Source of the DNA: Neoscytalidium dimidiatum
Taxonomy: Eukaryota > Ascomycota > Dothideomycetes > Botryosphaeriales > Botryosphaeriaceae
Length of the DNA: 64,000 nucleotides
NCBI GenBank assembly: GCA_037367355.1
Contig: CM074700.1
Coordinates: 310,001-374,000, forward strand
Direction: 5' to 3'
Numbering within the stretch: position 1 is the stretch's first letter; every line of letters starts with the position of its first letter. The notes beneath the pieces were generated by a model. That model saw nothing but the letters and a program-made list of their open reading frames with translations. It made no database searches and was not told the origin of the DNA. A program made the position numbers and the translations under genes. Shown here piece by piece: positions 44,052 through 55,731 of the stretch.

Positions 44052-45324
44052 ATGTCGATGAACGCGTGCTGCTTTCCGCCCACCATCACTTTCCCCCCGA
44101 CGATGGGGGTCCTTCCCATGCCTCTACGGTCACAAAACGACGACTTCGCCTTCGTTTCGGGATGCAGATCTGTCCAAAGGAGCCGACCACAGCAAAACCG
44201 CCCGAAGAAGTACGTAGCAAATTGCCCGGCACAGAGGACAACCATACCAACCTACCAACGCAGGAACTCGAAGAAGTACAACACCGGCCTTGTCTGTACA
44301 GTGCCTGGTTGCGAAGTCAAAACAGGTATTGAGCACATATAGCAAGGGGGACACGGTCTCCTAGCTGGCGAGCTACTCCCCACATCACTCATCACGCTGA
44401 CAACCATCCGCAGACTTCAAACGCAAATTCGAGCTCCAGCGTCACATGCTCAAGCACCAGCGCGAGACGGCCTTCAACTGCCCCGTCATCAACTGCAACC
44501 GGCGCGGCGTCCACTCCTTCTACCGGGAAGACAAAGTCAAGGCGCACCTGCGGGCGGCCCACGAGGACGACGACATCGCCAAGTGTCCCTGCGAGGGATG
44601 CGCGGCGGAGCTGATGCCGCTGGACCTGCTGGCCGTGCACGCGGCGGAGCACCCGTGGGACACGGAGTCCAAGATCATCGCCAGCTACGCCAAGGACATG
44701 CGCAAGTGCCCGATGCCCAAGTGCCGGCGGTGGGTGAAGGTGTCCAAGATCGCGGGCGCGAGCGGGCACCTGCACGCGCAGCACGACGAGGCCGAGCGCG
44801 TCGCGCAGGCGCCGCTGCTCTGGAGCCACGGCTACGACGCCTTCTCGTGCCACATCATCTGCCCCTGCTGCCGCTGGCGCTGCCCGGACCTGGGCGCCCT
44901 GCGCCGCCACGTCGAGGAGCAGCACTGCGCCGACGAGCTCATGAGCGCCGAGCACATCGTCATGTACGGCGGCGCCGTGCGCCGCCTGATCAACGAGCTG
45001 CCCTGGTACATGCAGAGCCTGCACAAGGAGTGGCCCGTCTGGGAGAAGCTGCCGTACGAGATCAAGGACGTCAGCTTCACGTGCCCGGGCTGCGCGATCG
45101 TGTTCGATTCGTCCAACTACTGGGCGGCGGATGGGCATGCCAGCGTGATGGGTACGCCGGAGATTCTTTACAGGTATGTCTTGTCTTTTTGGCATTCAAT
45201 CTACATCAAGCGTGTTCGTGCACCGTCTGACTGGATCACACGCAGGTATCGCAGAGACATACTTAGGCTACTTCCGTGTTTCGCTTCGCACCCTGTCTTC
45301 GATGATATCCGGCGTTGCATATAG
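44052..45324 (+). CDS. C2H2 zinc-finger family member C, full-length, GC-rich
   Basis: Exons 44052-44325, 44414-45173 and 45246-45324 encode 370 aa. The first intron (88 nt) splits finger 1 between VCTVPGCEVKT and FKRKFELQRHMLKH; the second (72 nt) lies just before YRRDILRLLPCFASHPVFDD. Finger 2 is FNCPVINC...REDKVKAHLRAAH, then CPCEGC...LDLLAVHAAEH, CPMPKC...GHLHAQH, HIICPCCRWRCPDLG...HVEEQH and FTCPGCAIVF. Between 44430 and 45170 almost every third codon position is G or C, unlike the other copies. The N-terminal 80 residues are uncertain: the region is open in a second, more protein-like frame (PDPLHDVDERVLLSAHHHF) and no first exon like those of the other paralogues is visible, so the true start may lie upstream. 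Confidence 0.78.
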
Positions 45325-47100
45325 GGGACTTATCTCGATGGATTCGGATTTTTCTTACATAGGTGGGGTTTTATGGCGTTCGCCACTGTCGGCTCGGTCG
45401 GCGCGGGACATCGGGATATCGGGATATGGATACATATGAGGTGGGTTAGCAATCTATTGTGCCAGCTGGCACAAGCGAGGACATGGAGTTGGGCAGTCAT
45501 GCGGATCATCGCCCGAATGACTGCTTCGTTGAACCTGTGGTGGGCAGCGGAGGATAGACTTGGGGCTCCGACAGCGCCGGGACGCTTTTCTCCTGCGCGT
45601 AGGGCTCGACGCCAGAGCGTTTCTTTTGTTGTTTTTCTTAACGTATTGACTCAGAACTATAATAGCTTATTCATGATACGTTGCCACGAGCAACACAATA
45701 TAGCTACTCTGATGACTCTGATGGACCAACTCGTGCTGTGATTTGTCCTCCTGCCGAGCATCATCATATAACCCGATGCTCCCGGCGTGTCATTCTTAAA
45801 TTGCGGCTCAACTATTATGCCATCTGTTTTCTAGAAGACTGTCTCGCCGAGCGCTGCCCCCCTGCAACCCACGCGACATTCCGCCATCACAGCCCCGCTG
45901 CCAGCCCCGCACAAAATCCAGCCCCACCAACCATCGTCTTCGCCGCTCACACTCTTGATCTCTTCATCGTATCCAGCCATCTCTACGCCCACCAATGAAT
46001 GTTCATACCCTCGTCAAACGTTGTTCCGAGCCGCAACTCCCATAACCTCAACAAAATTTTTCACGGCGAAAAGCCAGAATCACGGCGGCGCACATTGAGT
46101 TCAGCCACCCCGCACAGATGCGGGTTTCAGAGCCCTCGAGATCCCCTGCCGACGCGGGTCCGTGTGCGTCTTCAGTCACGTCTCCAACCCATGCCGCCTG
46201 TCTCGTGCCTTCTCAGGCACGTCCAGCGAACAGGCAAACCTTTTAAGCATCTTTGTATCATCACACCACTCTCGAGCCTCCCGGGCGCCTCCCCCCTTTT
46301 CGGAAACCGGGATACGCCGTTCGTAGCGTCGGATAACTCCGCGGAGTCCTTTTGTCATCTGTTGTATACGGGCTTAAGAGATCGTTAACCTTCGGAGTTT
46401 CCGGAGAAATGCATAAGAAACGCAAGTAGTGCGCGTCTGTGAGCAAAGTCTACACGAAGTATGGAGACTTATTTTTAGGTGCGCGGGAAGGGAAAAAAAA
46501 AGGTTTAATGTTTGTCATTTCTTTCCATCCTGCCGTCGGATTTCGCAAACGAAAAAAGGATCTGGGCGACTGGAGGCCTTTCCATGCGTGCTGCGGGGCG
46601 AGATGCGAGCGGGCCGGCGGTTCTGCGGCGCTATGCATCGACGACGAAACACCGACGACCTACCCAAAGGGGAAACATGCCAGGACTCCAGACGATCCGT
46701 TGTCCAAGGGCCGGTACCGCGCCTGGGTAGAGCAGCTGTGAGGTGGAAATAGGCGCGAGGCGGAATGTAGTGCATCCCTGCCTAAATAGGAATGGTGTCC
46801 TGAGCCGCTCTTCATCGCGCTCGGTGCGCGATAGCTGGGTAGGACGGCGGCGGACCACACGTGATGGTCTCAACACACACGGTGCGGGGGGTGGGGGGGC
46901 TGCACCTGCACAATCAGGTTTAGCTCATGACGGCCCGTCCTACCTTGGTGGCTGCGCGAGCCACTCACGTTCGCCGATGAAACCTTCTTCAATTTGAACC
47001 CTTGATGGCGCAATCGCTATCTATCAGAGATATCAGTCAGCTTGACCCGAGGTCCGTTTAAGCTTAACAAAGCGGCGGGGCTGTATATCTTCTCCCGGTC
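45325..47100. other. No supported gene
   Basis: The stretch between copy C and the MFS gene. A + frame (45373-45741), in phase with the last exon of copy C, has no family similarity. 45.8-46.4 kb is CA/CC-rich, and a G/C-rich patch lies near 46880. The last 100 bp are the MFS promoter. Confidence 0.45.
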
Positions 47101-49090
47101 ATGACACCGTCCAAAATGGATACATCCCCGGAGAAGATGGGTGAACCGTCGACGGCCAAAGCCGCAACGAGGGCCGATGTGTTGTCGGATGTGCACGATG
47201 AGGCGAGTAGAGACGGCGTCGGGATCGACGCGCCCATACCGAAGGGTGAGATTGACTCGGTCTACGAAGCCAAGGCTCGGATCTTGAACGCTGCCGTAAG
47301 TGGTTGCCTCTGATACGTAGAAGGCCGGACTGACTGTGCGATAGATTCAAGACATTGGCATGGGCTGGTACCAGTGGCAGTTGTTCATCGTCGTTGGCTT
47401 CGGCTGGGCCAGCGATAACCTCTGGCCGATAGTGACATCACTGATATGCAAGTACCAACATCAACCTTTGGCTCTCCCTCATCAAACTGCTGCCTCTTCT
47501 GCTTGAAGCTGTTAGAACCACGACTGACAAGTATTTCAGTGACACCCATCACCAATGAGTTCAACCCAACCCGCCCACCTCTCCTCTCACTCGCTCAGAA
47601 CATCGGTCTCCTCGCCGGAGCCATATTCTGGGGGTTCGGCTGCGACATCTTCGGCCGGCGCTGGGCCTTTAACCTGACCCTCGGTATCACCAGCGTCTTT
47701 GGCCTCCTCGCCTCCAGCTCTCCCAACTTCGCCGCCATCGGCTGCTTCGCCGCGCTCTGGAGCTTCGGCGTCGGCGGCAACCTGCCCGTCGACTCCGCCA
47801 TCTTCCTCGAGTTCCTGCCCGGCTCGCACCAATACCTGCTGACAATCCTCTCCATAGACTGGGCTATCGCCCAGGTGATCGCTAATCTAGTAGCTTGGCC
47901 GCTCCTCGGAAACCTGACGTGCCAGGAAGATGAGGAATGTAGCAGAAGCAAGAACATGGGCTGGCGCTACTTCGTCATCTGCATGGGCGGCCTCGCCATG
48001 ATCATGTTCTTCATCCGCTTCGGCTGCTTCACCATCTACGAGTCGCCAAAGTACCTGATGGGCAAGGGGCGCGACGCAGACGCCGTCCGCATCGTCCACG
48101 AAGTGGCCCGGCGCAACGGGAAGACCTCGACCCGTCAGATACATTTCCCTCCCACAAGCCCTCTCCCTCTCTCTCTCTCCAACAACTAACAGCATGAAGT
48201 AACCGTCGACGACCTCCGCGCCTGCGACGACCCCATCGGCACCTCCCAGGCCACCGACGCCACCGCCGCGATCCGCCGCCGCCTCGAGAAAGTCAACCTC
48301 ACGCACGTGCGCGCGCTGTTCGCAACCCGCAAACTCGCCTTCTCGACCTCCATCATCATCCTCGTCTGGGCCCTCATCGGCCTGGGCTACCCCCTCTACA
48401 ACGTCCGCATCTCCCCCACCCCCCAAAGAAACCCCACGATCTGATCTCCCCGCCCCAGGCCTTCCTCCCCTACATCCAAGCCACCCGCGGCGCCCAGTTC
48501 GGCGACGGCAGCACCTACCTCACCTACCGCAACAGCCTCGTCATCGCCGCGCTCGGCGTCCCCGGCGCCCTGCTCGGCGGCTTCCTGGTCGAGCTGCGCG
48601 GCCTCGGCCGCCGCGGCACGCTGGCCCTGAGCACCGCCGCCACCGGCGCGTTCCTGTGCGCCGGCACGACGGCGCCGGACTCGGCCGCCCTGCTCGGCTG
48701 GAACTGCGCGTACGGCTTCACCAGCAACGTCATGTACGCGGTGCTGTACGCGTACACGCCCGAGGTGTTCGTCACGCGGGATCGCGGCACGGGCAACGCG
48801 TTGACGGCGACGGGGAACCGGGTTTTTGGGGTCATGGCGGTGAGTTTCGGCATTCCACTCCCCTTCGCGTTTGTTAGACTGCGGGTTGGTGAAAGAAAAA
48901 AAAAAGAAATAAGAGGAGGGGTGGTGGTGTCGAAGACGTGCTGACTCATGCGGGTGGACAGCCGATCATCGCCATGTTTGCCAACCTGGAGACGGCCGCG
49001 CCGGTGTATACGAGCGGGGCGCTGTTCATTGCCGCGGGCTTGCTGGTGCTGGCTTTGCCGTTCGAGCCGCAGGGGAAGGCGAGTCTGTAG
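47101..49090 (+). CDS. Major facilitator superfamily transporter (SV2/SVOP-like)
   Basis: Six exons (47101-47295, 47345-47447, 47540-48133, 48200-48402, 48459-48839, 48962-49090) give 534 aa. The second intron has a GC donor (GCAAGT...TTTCAG), the only arrangement that joins WPIVTSLI to TPITNEFNPTRPPLLSLAQN in frame. The loop 2-3 signature is GFGCDIFGRRWAFN; further membrane blocks are FAALWSFGVGGNLPVDSAIF, KLAFSTSIIILVWALIGLGY, SLVIAALGVPGALLGGFLVE, NVMYAVLYAYTPEVF and TGNALTATGNRVFGVMA. About twelve membrane spans are expected. The conserved VGGNLPVDSAIFLEFLP resembles fungal transporters near the SVOP/sugar-porter branch; the substrate is unknown. The N-terminus (1-65) is hydrophilic and cytosolic. 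A second ATG at 47116 could be the start. Confidence 0.88.
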
Positions 49091-49663
49091 GGGCATGGTG
49101 CGGATGGGGCTGAGGATCGCGGTTATGGTAAAAACAGATGTCTTACGGTTGTTCACAGCTTCAAAGCTTTGAGAAGATTACTCCAGATTCCATAGAAAGG
49201 GAAAGTGTGTTCATTGCTCATTACGTACGAGACCGAAAGTGTGCGGCCGTTGAAAAGGAAAGCCAAGGGCATGTTGAATCCCAGCAAAAACTGCGGTAAT
49301 TGTGTTGAGCCCGTCTCCTTGAGCTTCTTATTTTTGGGTTTGTTTCTCCATTCGCGGGGCAAAGGGTGTTGGGGCTGGTGGAGGTGATGGGCATGAAAAA
49401 GCTAACGAAAGAGAAGGGCAGTGCGGTGTGGTACGAGGTAATTGTGCGTGGCAGTGCGCTAGATATACTGGAAAGAGAGTGAAGGCGGTGTCGGTAGGAG
49501 GGAAAGGAGAGAGGGGGGGAGAGGTAACATGAAACCATACGAAAGAATCAGGAAGCTGCAACTTTACTTCGACCTCCCACAAAAATCCTCTTCTCATTCC
49601 TCTGCTTGCGCCAATGCCTCCAGTAGACGACGCACTTCGAATGCGTGTTATCAGCATGCCTCC
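49091..49663. other. Intergenic between convergent genes
   Basis: No gene is visible between the MFS stop codon and the convergent end of zinc-finger copy D. Confidence 0.5.
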
Positions 49664-50520
49664 TTACGGAAAATTCTGAGGAACATCATAATGAGCCAGA
49701 GTGGCCGTAGTCGCAGCAACGTCGCTGTGAGCTCCCTGTTGAGTGTTGATGGCTACTCTGCTCCCGCCATTGGCCTGAACGCCTCGGTGACGGTTCCTCA
49801 TGTGGCTCTGCACTTTGTCGGAACGGTAAGACTCGAATCTGCATCCAGCGACAGGGCACTGGAACATCTGACTACGCGTGTGCTTCCTCGCGTGACGGTG
49901 GAGATCGTAGACCCTGGAGAATCCTTTTGACATACATCCGGGGTGGGTGCAAGGAAAAGGCTTCGTCTTTCGCTGCGTCAGATGCTGAGCTTCAGCTGGG
50001 AAAGGCTGGGCAGGAATGGCTTGATCATCTGCCGGTGCCCAGGGCAGGTCTGCGATATTCTCGAGCTGCGGCTGCCGAGGAATTTCAACGTCGGGAAAGC
50101 TCTGAGAATAGCGGTTCAAAGGGAAGTTGCCAAACTGTAGCTGCTCTCGGGCGGTCAGGGTAATTTCCATCGGCACTGGAACATCTCGCGTCGTAGCACT
50201 GTCGTCGAAGACAGGCCAGTTTGTTTGGATTTCGATTTCGAGAGAATTCAGGAAATCCCGTTCAGGGTTGAGGTCCGTGCCAACATGAGAGAGGGGGGGA
50301 TTCGATCCATGCTCGTCTTGGGTAGGCTGGAACTTGTAGCTGGGGCCTGGCGATCTCCGCGAGTAGCACCAATGTCGCGTATCAAGTGACCTGACACTGA
50401 TGTGTGTTAAAAAAAATAATCTTACTCGCTATCGGAGAAGAATGAGAAATCTGCCTGATCGTATGGCCATAAAGGCTGAGCATCGAAATTTTCCGTCGGA
50501 TCCTCGGCAAATCGGCACAT
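49664..50520 (-). CDS. C2H2 zinc-finger family member D, short two-finger form
   Basis: Exon 1 is 50426-50520 (MCRFAEDPTENFDAQPLWPY..., acidic/aromatic), ending in phase 2 at GTAAGATTATTTTTTTT. Exon 2 starts at 50396 (after ACATCAG) or 50390 (after GTCAG) and runs to 49664, giving 275 or 273 aa; the intron would be only 29 or 35 nt. Finger 1 (about 181-205) is FPCTHPGC...YDLHRHARKH; finger 2 (about 212-240) is FQCPVAGC...SDKVQSHMRNRH. The protein then ends after a Thr/Ala-rich tail, lacking the later Cys/His modules and the HPVFDD end of the long copies, although PVFDD occurs once in the linker (NWPVFDDSATT). The start lies in ACCAATCATG. The frame is intact through a C7 run. Confidence 0.75.
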
Positions 50521-50982
50521 GATTGGTCGTTGGCGCTCCACAAGTGAACAAGGCTGAAGCAAGAGGGCAAAGAGGGCAAATTGCCAAGAAAAGAGGGCAA
50601 ACGAAGCTGAGCCGGAGACGAAGGATGTGATAGGCTGTAAGAGTAGAAGTGCTGCGAGATTTTTTCGAAATTGAGCTCGGGAGTGTCCATGGTCTTATAA
50701 CACATTGTTTCTGCGAGTGGGTACAGCCTCGCTGACGCCAGGGCTTCGGCGGGCAAATGCATTAGTGCCTTGGACGGTGTAACAAACTGGCACATGCGCC
50801 AAGTTCGTGTGCGTTTGTCTGATCGTCACTAAAACTGGACACTCTGCGAAGAGGCTGTTTTGCTTTATTTCTACCTTGGAAAGAAGACACAGAAGAACAT
50901 GGATAAGTATAATCCGTAGCATAGTCGTTGGTAATGAAGTGTCTAGAAATACAAAAACAAGAAAATTGCTGGGATTCCAGAA
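50521..50982. promoter_or_regulatory. Upstream region of copy D
   Basis: This 462-bp stretch lies upstream of copy D and beyond the 3' end of the sterol-glucosyltransferase-tail gene, which is read on the same strand. It contains repeated GGGCAAA words, including CAATTTGCCCT read towards gene D (50571-50583). Confidence 0.5.
50571..50583 (-). promoter_or_regulatory. Shared upstream element CAATTTGCCCT, copy D
   Basis: Read on the minus strand it is CAATTTGCCCTCT, 51-63 bp before the start codon. The same 11-mer occurs upstream of paralogues E and F. Confidence 0.5.
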
Positions 50983-52417
50983 CTACAGACCGTTCGTCCT
51001 TGCCAACCAAACACTGACGATTTTCGCCCGTTCCTTATCAGTCAGGCCTCTCATTTCCTCCTCGCCCTTCAATACTTCTTCCGCCGCAAAGCATTCCTCC
51101 GCGCTTGCCTCCCGGGAGATGATACTCTCAATGGACTTCTGAATGCCAGTGAATGCGTATCCCGGTACTCCACAGGCGCCTGAATTCTCCCATCAGCAGA
51201 GCTCCCATGTACAATCGACGATCAACTTACCCGCAGCCGGCTTGCACACAATCCCGCCCAATCCCTTCCCGAACCCCTTCAAAAACCCCACCGCGCCCTC
51301 CTCCCGCGCGCCCTTCACCGGCTGCACGAAGAACCCCGTGATCCCATCATACAGCCCGTACCCAAGGCCCTGCAACAAAACACACGATCAGCACCGTGCG
51401 CATCCCACGCACGTAAAAAAAAAATAAAAAAAGAAAGAAAGAAAGAAGGAAGGAATGAAAAAGCACTCACCTTCCCCGCGGCCGCCAACCCGCTCACCAC
51501 GCCATCCACCCTCTCCTCCCCCCTCGCCGTCTCGTCCCCATACAACCGCGGCACGTTCCCGAACCCCCGCGCCAACCCCCGCGTGTACAGCCCCGGCGCC
51601 TTCAAGCCCGCGCCCACGATGCGCGCGACGCCCAGGCCCGAACTGACCGCCACGGCCTTGTACGGGTTCTCCTTTTCCCTTTTTTCCTCGCCATCCCCAT
51701 CCCCATCCCCCCTCAGCGTCCCCGTCTCGCTCGGCGTCCGGCACGCATACGTCGTCGTGTCGTCGTCGTCGTCAGTGACGTCGTACGCTCGGCCGGAAGC
51801 ACGCTCGGCGTGGGCGAAGGGCGCGCTGTACGCCGCCGCCTCCCGCACGCGGGCGTCGTCGTGCGCTTTGCGCAGCTGGCGGACGGCCTCGCGCGGGCCG
51901 GCGGCGGCGCCGAGGAGGACGTCGGAGACGGTGGCGTAGGTGCTGAGGGCGATGGAGGAGAGGGGGTCGGTTGGGGGGCTGTCGTTGGCGGAGGAGGAGT
52001 CGGTGGGGATGCTGGCCGCCCCCGCGGGGGTTGGGGTGTGAGCAGTGGAGCTGAGGAGGCGGGGGAAGGGGGAACGTACAGTTCGACGTCGGTGGCGGAG
52101 AGCTGGGCTTCGCTGATAAGGACGGTGGCGGCGAGGGTGGAGAGAGGGAGGTTGGTGGTGGTGGAGGTGGTGGTGGTCTTGACGCGCCAGTGGGCGGGGC
52201 GGTGCGGGAGGACGGTGCAAGGGGTGGCGACGGGCGAGTCGGGCGGCGGTGGGTCGGTGGGTGTGCGGAAAGTGTGGTCGGTGTAGTGCGTTTGGGAATG
52301 GTCTTTTGGGCCGTTGGTGGTGTGGTGTTGAGTGGTGGAGTGAGGTTCGGCCTCAGGCGGGTTTGGCGGCGGAGAGGGTCCGGCGGGGAAGCTGCTGCGA
52401 TTGCGGGGGGATCTCAT
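50983..52417 (-). CDS. Stand-alone sterol-glucosyltransferase tail-like protein
   Basis: Four exons (52080-52417, 51471-52011, 51231-51369, 50983-51179) give 404 aa. Introns are 68, 101 and 51 nt with canonical ends and all junctions keep frame. The N-terminal 110 residues are Pro/Thr-rich and disordered. From about residue 125 the sequence follows the C-terminal extension of fungal UDP-glucose:sterol glucosyltransferases, which resembles the Gly-rich C-terminus of VPS13-type lipid-transfer proteins: DPLSSIALSTYATVSDVLLG, VARIVGAGLKAPGLYTRGLA, RGFGNVPRLYGDE, GLGYGLYDGITGFFVQPVKG, VGFLKGFGKGLGGIVCKPAA and GVPGYAFTGIQKSIE. No glycosyltransferase domain or UDP-sugar motif is present. A membrane- or lipid-associated role is likely but unproven. 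Confidence 0.75.
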
Positions 52418-53337
52418 TGCTGGTTAGCTGCAGGGTAAGGGCGAGTCTGATTGAACGTTGAGAAATGGTTTGTGGTTGTCATGTGGCATGGGTGGTGAAG
52501 ATGGCTGGACAGGTTCGCGGCGGGTGCGGCGTGACTGCCCCGCGTGGGGAAGGACCGAGCGCTGCGGCACGGGAATCTGGCAGGCTGGCAGGCAACAACA
52601 TGGGCCGCGCGTCTGATTGGCCCATGCTGCGTTGTGCCGCCCAAAACCGGACTCGAGAGAGTTTGTGTTTGCTATTCGACCTTGACTGACTTCGAGAGGC
52701 CGCTGCATCTAGGATGGACTGGGAAACGCAATCTGAATAGATTGGCGCCACGGCCTCCAACTTGCCTTTCTTGGTTAGCCGGCCCGGCCCGACATCCGCT
52801 TGTCTTTCCCCCCAGGGTTATGTGGCCGAGCTCCGATTGCACGAGACATGGCGAGTTGGAGCAGTCCTCAGGATGCAAGCGCACAGACAGAGCGCGGCAT
52901 ACGTGTCCGCGATGAATGCATGCATGCATATGCCGTCGTAAGTGGCTGCTTCTTCCACTAGTGTCAAACTATTGGTAGGAGACCGTTTGTGACAATGCAC
53001 AGCCAAACCGCGTCTCTCGCTTCCGGGTCACAATGACAACATGCACAATGACATTGACTTTCGAGAGAATTCTGTTTTCTGCGCACATTTCGCATTTCCT
53101 ATGTAGAACCAAGAGTAAAGAGTGTGATGTGTGGGTTCAGCCAGCTATTAAGGGATAAACACACTTCGGACGAAAAACAGGGCGTTACTGTCGTTACTTG
53201 TATATTTCGATTTCGGGCTGTAGTGAAACAAGCAATACCGGAAAGAAACTTGACCAGCGAGTTTGAGATTGCGTGCGAATGCCTCGCCGTCAGGCTGAAG
53301 AGGCGATGTCTTGGAAGCTCACGGCTTGAGTCTTCCT
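52418..53337. other. Intergenic
   Basis: No supported gene. It holds the promoter of the sterol-glucosyltransferase-tail gene (52418 onward) and the 3' side of copy E. Short frames at 52465-53006 on both strands lack similarity. Confidence 0.5.
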
Positions 53338-53991
53338 CTACCCAGCGTGGATTGCCTGGCCGGAAGAGCTAGCAGCAGCGGCCGGAGATCCTGTAGTATC
53401 GGCTTGATACCCAGGGTGGGCATTTCGGAGATGACTCATCAGCTTGTCGCGCCTGCAAAACGCCTTTTTCTGTGTGCTGAACGCACAGCTGCCAGCAGGG
53501 CACGGAAATACCAGCGCCCGGGTGTGTTTCTTCATGTGGCGCTCGAGTTCGTACTTGCGCTTGAAGCCCGTGGATGCGCATCCCGTAACAGTGCAGTTGA
53601 ACGGCTTTGGTGGAGTTGCTGTAGGTGCGGGAGCTGGGTTCATCTCAGCAGAAAAGCCGAAGCCCAGGTCAAGATCCCACATCTCGCCCAAGTCCGGGAA
53701 GCCTGTGAGATCGCCGATCTGGTCTTGACCAGCTGCAAGCTCGAAGCCCGTATGAGGAATCGGACCCCAAGGATGATAACCCAGATCACCCAAGTTGAAG
53801 GCTACATCTTGCTCGAAATCGGTGGCTCCCCGCGTTGCATCGGGATTCTGAGAGTGACCGGGGCTGACTGTTGTCAAAAAAAAAAAAAAAAAAGGTGCTC
53901 ACCATGATTTGCCGACGACCACGTTCCCTCCTTGCAGCCATCCCTGCAAAGCCTCGGAGTTCTGATCGTTAAAGTTTCCAAGATGGTCCAT
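53338..53991 (-). CDS. C2H2 zinc-finger family member E, short two-finger form
   Basis: Exon 1 is 53903-53991 (29 codons plus 2 nt: MDHLGNFNDQNSEALQGWLQ...) and exon 2 is 53863-53338, joined over a 39-nt intron (GTGAGC, T18, acceptor GTCAG). Only the second of two adjacent AGs keeps the frame (GKS-C-PGHSQNP). The product is 204 aa. Finger 1 (about 119-143) is FNCTVTGC...YELERHMKKH; finger 2 (about 150-178) is FPCPAGSCAF...RDKLMSHLRNAH. The protein ends 25 residues later in an Ala/Ser-rich tail; nothing like the remaining modules is found downstream. Exon 1 has the same length and phase as that of copy B. The start lies in ACCAATCATG. The homopolymer length in the intron is a possible sequencing uncertainty. 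Confidence 0.75.
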
Positions 53992-54049
53992 GATTGGTCA
54001 AATACCGTTGGCAATGATGGTTGAAGCGGAGAAGTGCGAATGATCGGCA

Positions 54050-54063
54050 AAAGGGCAAATTGC
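54050..54063 (-). promoter_or_regulatory. Shared upstream element CAATTTGCCCT, copy E
   Basis: Read on the minus strand it is GCAATTTGCCCTTT, 59-72 bp before the start codon of copy E. GCTTCA and GCCAACG words follow at similar places as in copy D. Confidence 0.5.
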
Positions 54064-55731
54064 TACGAGATAGGAGGGCGAAATGGGCGCTGTAAGACGG
54101 CGCCAGATTGAAATTTGACACCTCCAGGAGGCTCGCAACAGCAATGTGGACACGGAAATGAGAAACAATTCAGGTACGGGGGCGAGCTGATTATTATGTT
54201 TTGCCGAAGGGCGAAGGCCGTGAAGCAGAAGCGGGGAGGCTCAGATTGGGCGCAACACAATCAGTTAGCCCGGGATATGCGATCGGCCGTTGCGCGAGCT
54301 TTCTTAGGAACGATGAAGCCAACATTATCGCACCTGCCTACCTTTTGATCGCTTGTTTCCTTAATTTCCCGGCCCTACTGAAGCCATTGTCCAACAAGAA
54401 AAAAAGAAAGAAAAGGAGAAAAACAAGATTGCGGCGACAGGGTGTCTGCACGTTACGCGCCTTCTTTCTTCGGCCAAGACGTGTATCTATAGGTCCAAGG
54501 CTTCTCCACAAGAAAGCCACCTACAGGCTTCCTCTTGTAGTCAATCCACTAGTGAATTGTTACCCCGCTCGAACTAACGAGCATCTCGCGCCTTCGGTTC
54601 TCCTCGCGTCGCTGTCCCAGTGAGCGCAAGCAGGACGACTCTCGCTCCCGCCCCCACTTCCTTGCAAGCGAGCGCAACCGTCCGCGGTCTCCACGTCCGC
54701 TCCGCTGTCTCCATCCTCTCCCCAGACAACAAGGACCGATAGCTGAACGGCCTCGGTAGCTGGTAAGCTGCTGCGATACGCGCTCTGTCCGTCAAGACGT
54801 AGGGAGGGTGCTGCTGTGGCCCTCCTGCTTCGCCGCATGACCTCTCTTTCTGTTCCAATTTCTACATCCCGAGCTGACGTGTCACCTCTTTTACTCTTAT
54901 CAGCCTTGCGATTTTTTTCGTCATGAGGTGGTAGGTGCACCAGGTCGCCTTCCGGGGAAGACGGCGTCTTGTTTGCTAGCCAGGTAGCACCAGACAATCC
55001 ACCAGCCACGCTAGGTGGTAATGCGTCCCGTCGGTCTCTTGCGTGCTGGTGCGCCCAGCTGCGGAGGAGCGATTGGGGCAGAAGACTCGCTACTTCGAAG
55101 GCTGTTCCTCGTCCATGAGCGCCTGTTCGACCGTGGTCGCAGTCAACAGAGGCGTACGAAGGAATAGCTTTTAGACTTGATTTCCAATACGCTCACAGTT
55201 CTACCACTTCCTAGCTACAAGAGACCATCACCAGCACTTTAATACTCGACCGGGCCCATCATGCCTCGAGTTCTCTCTGCCGTTGAAGCAAGAGATGGCG
55301 TAGGTCGCGATAGAACGATGAGAGCGGCTTGAAATACTGATCGAGCGTTATCTGGTCGGGCCCCAGGTTACGAGGCAGTCCAACAAGCGGGCATGTCTCG
55401 CCGTCCGTTTTCTATGACGCAAAGCCTATGTTGGGGGCGGAATCGCCCACAAGCGGTTTAGCTGCAAGTTTCATAGACTATGTGACCAACACATGTATGC
55501 ATTTCGGTTTTTCGCCATAGTCGCTGGAAGGCCAGAGGAGATTAGGGCGAGACGGGCCCACAACACGAAAGTGCGTCACTCACATGCAGCAAGGGTGTGC
55601 ATTTGCCCTTCTAGCAAGAGCCTGAAGCTCCATTACCAATAGCCAGGTGCATAAGTCTGATGGACTCCCCCAGCTCGATTTTCCGCAAGCTCTCCCCTTT
55701 CGCGTCTTCGTTCCGGCCCCCACCTTTCCAT

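Noticed and set aside
45373..45741. 122-codon frame downstream of zinc-finger copy C, in phase with its last exon
   Set aside because: No similarity to other members or known proteins; probably chance openness after the TAG.
50290..50305. Apparent frameshift in zinc-finger copy D at a C run
   Set aside because: With the seven C residues present in the sequence the frame from exon 1 continues correctly into LSHVGTDLNPERDF; no shift is needed.
54560..55009. 149-codon minus-strand frame between copies E and F
   Set aside because: No recognisable motif, overlaps other frames, and lies in the divergent upstream region.
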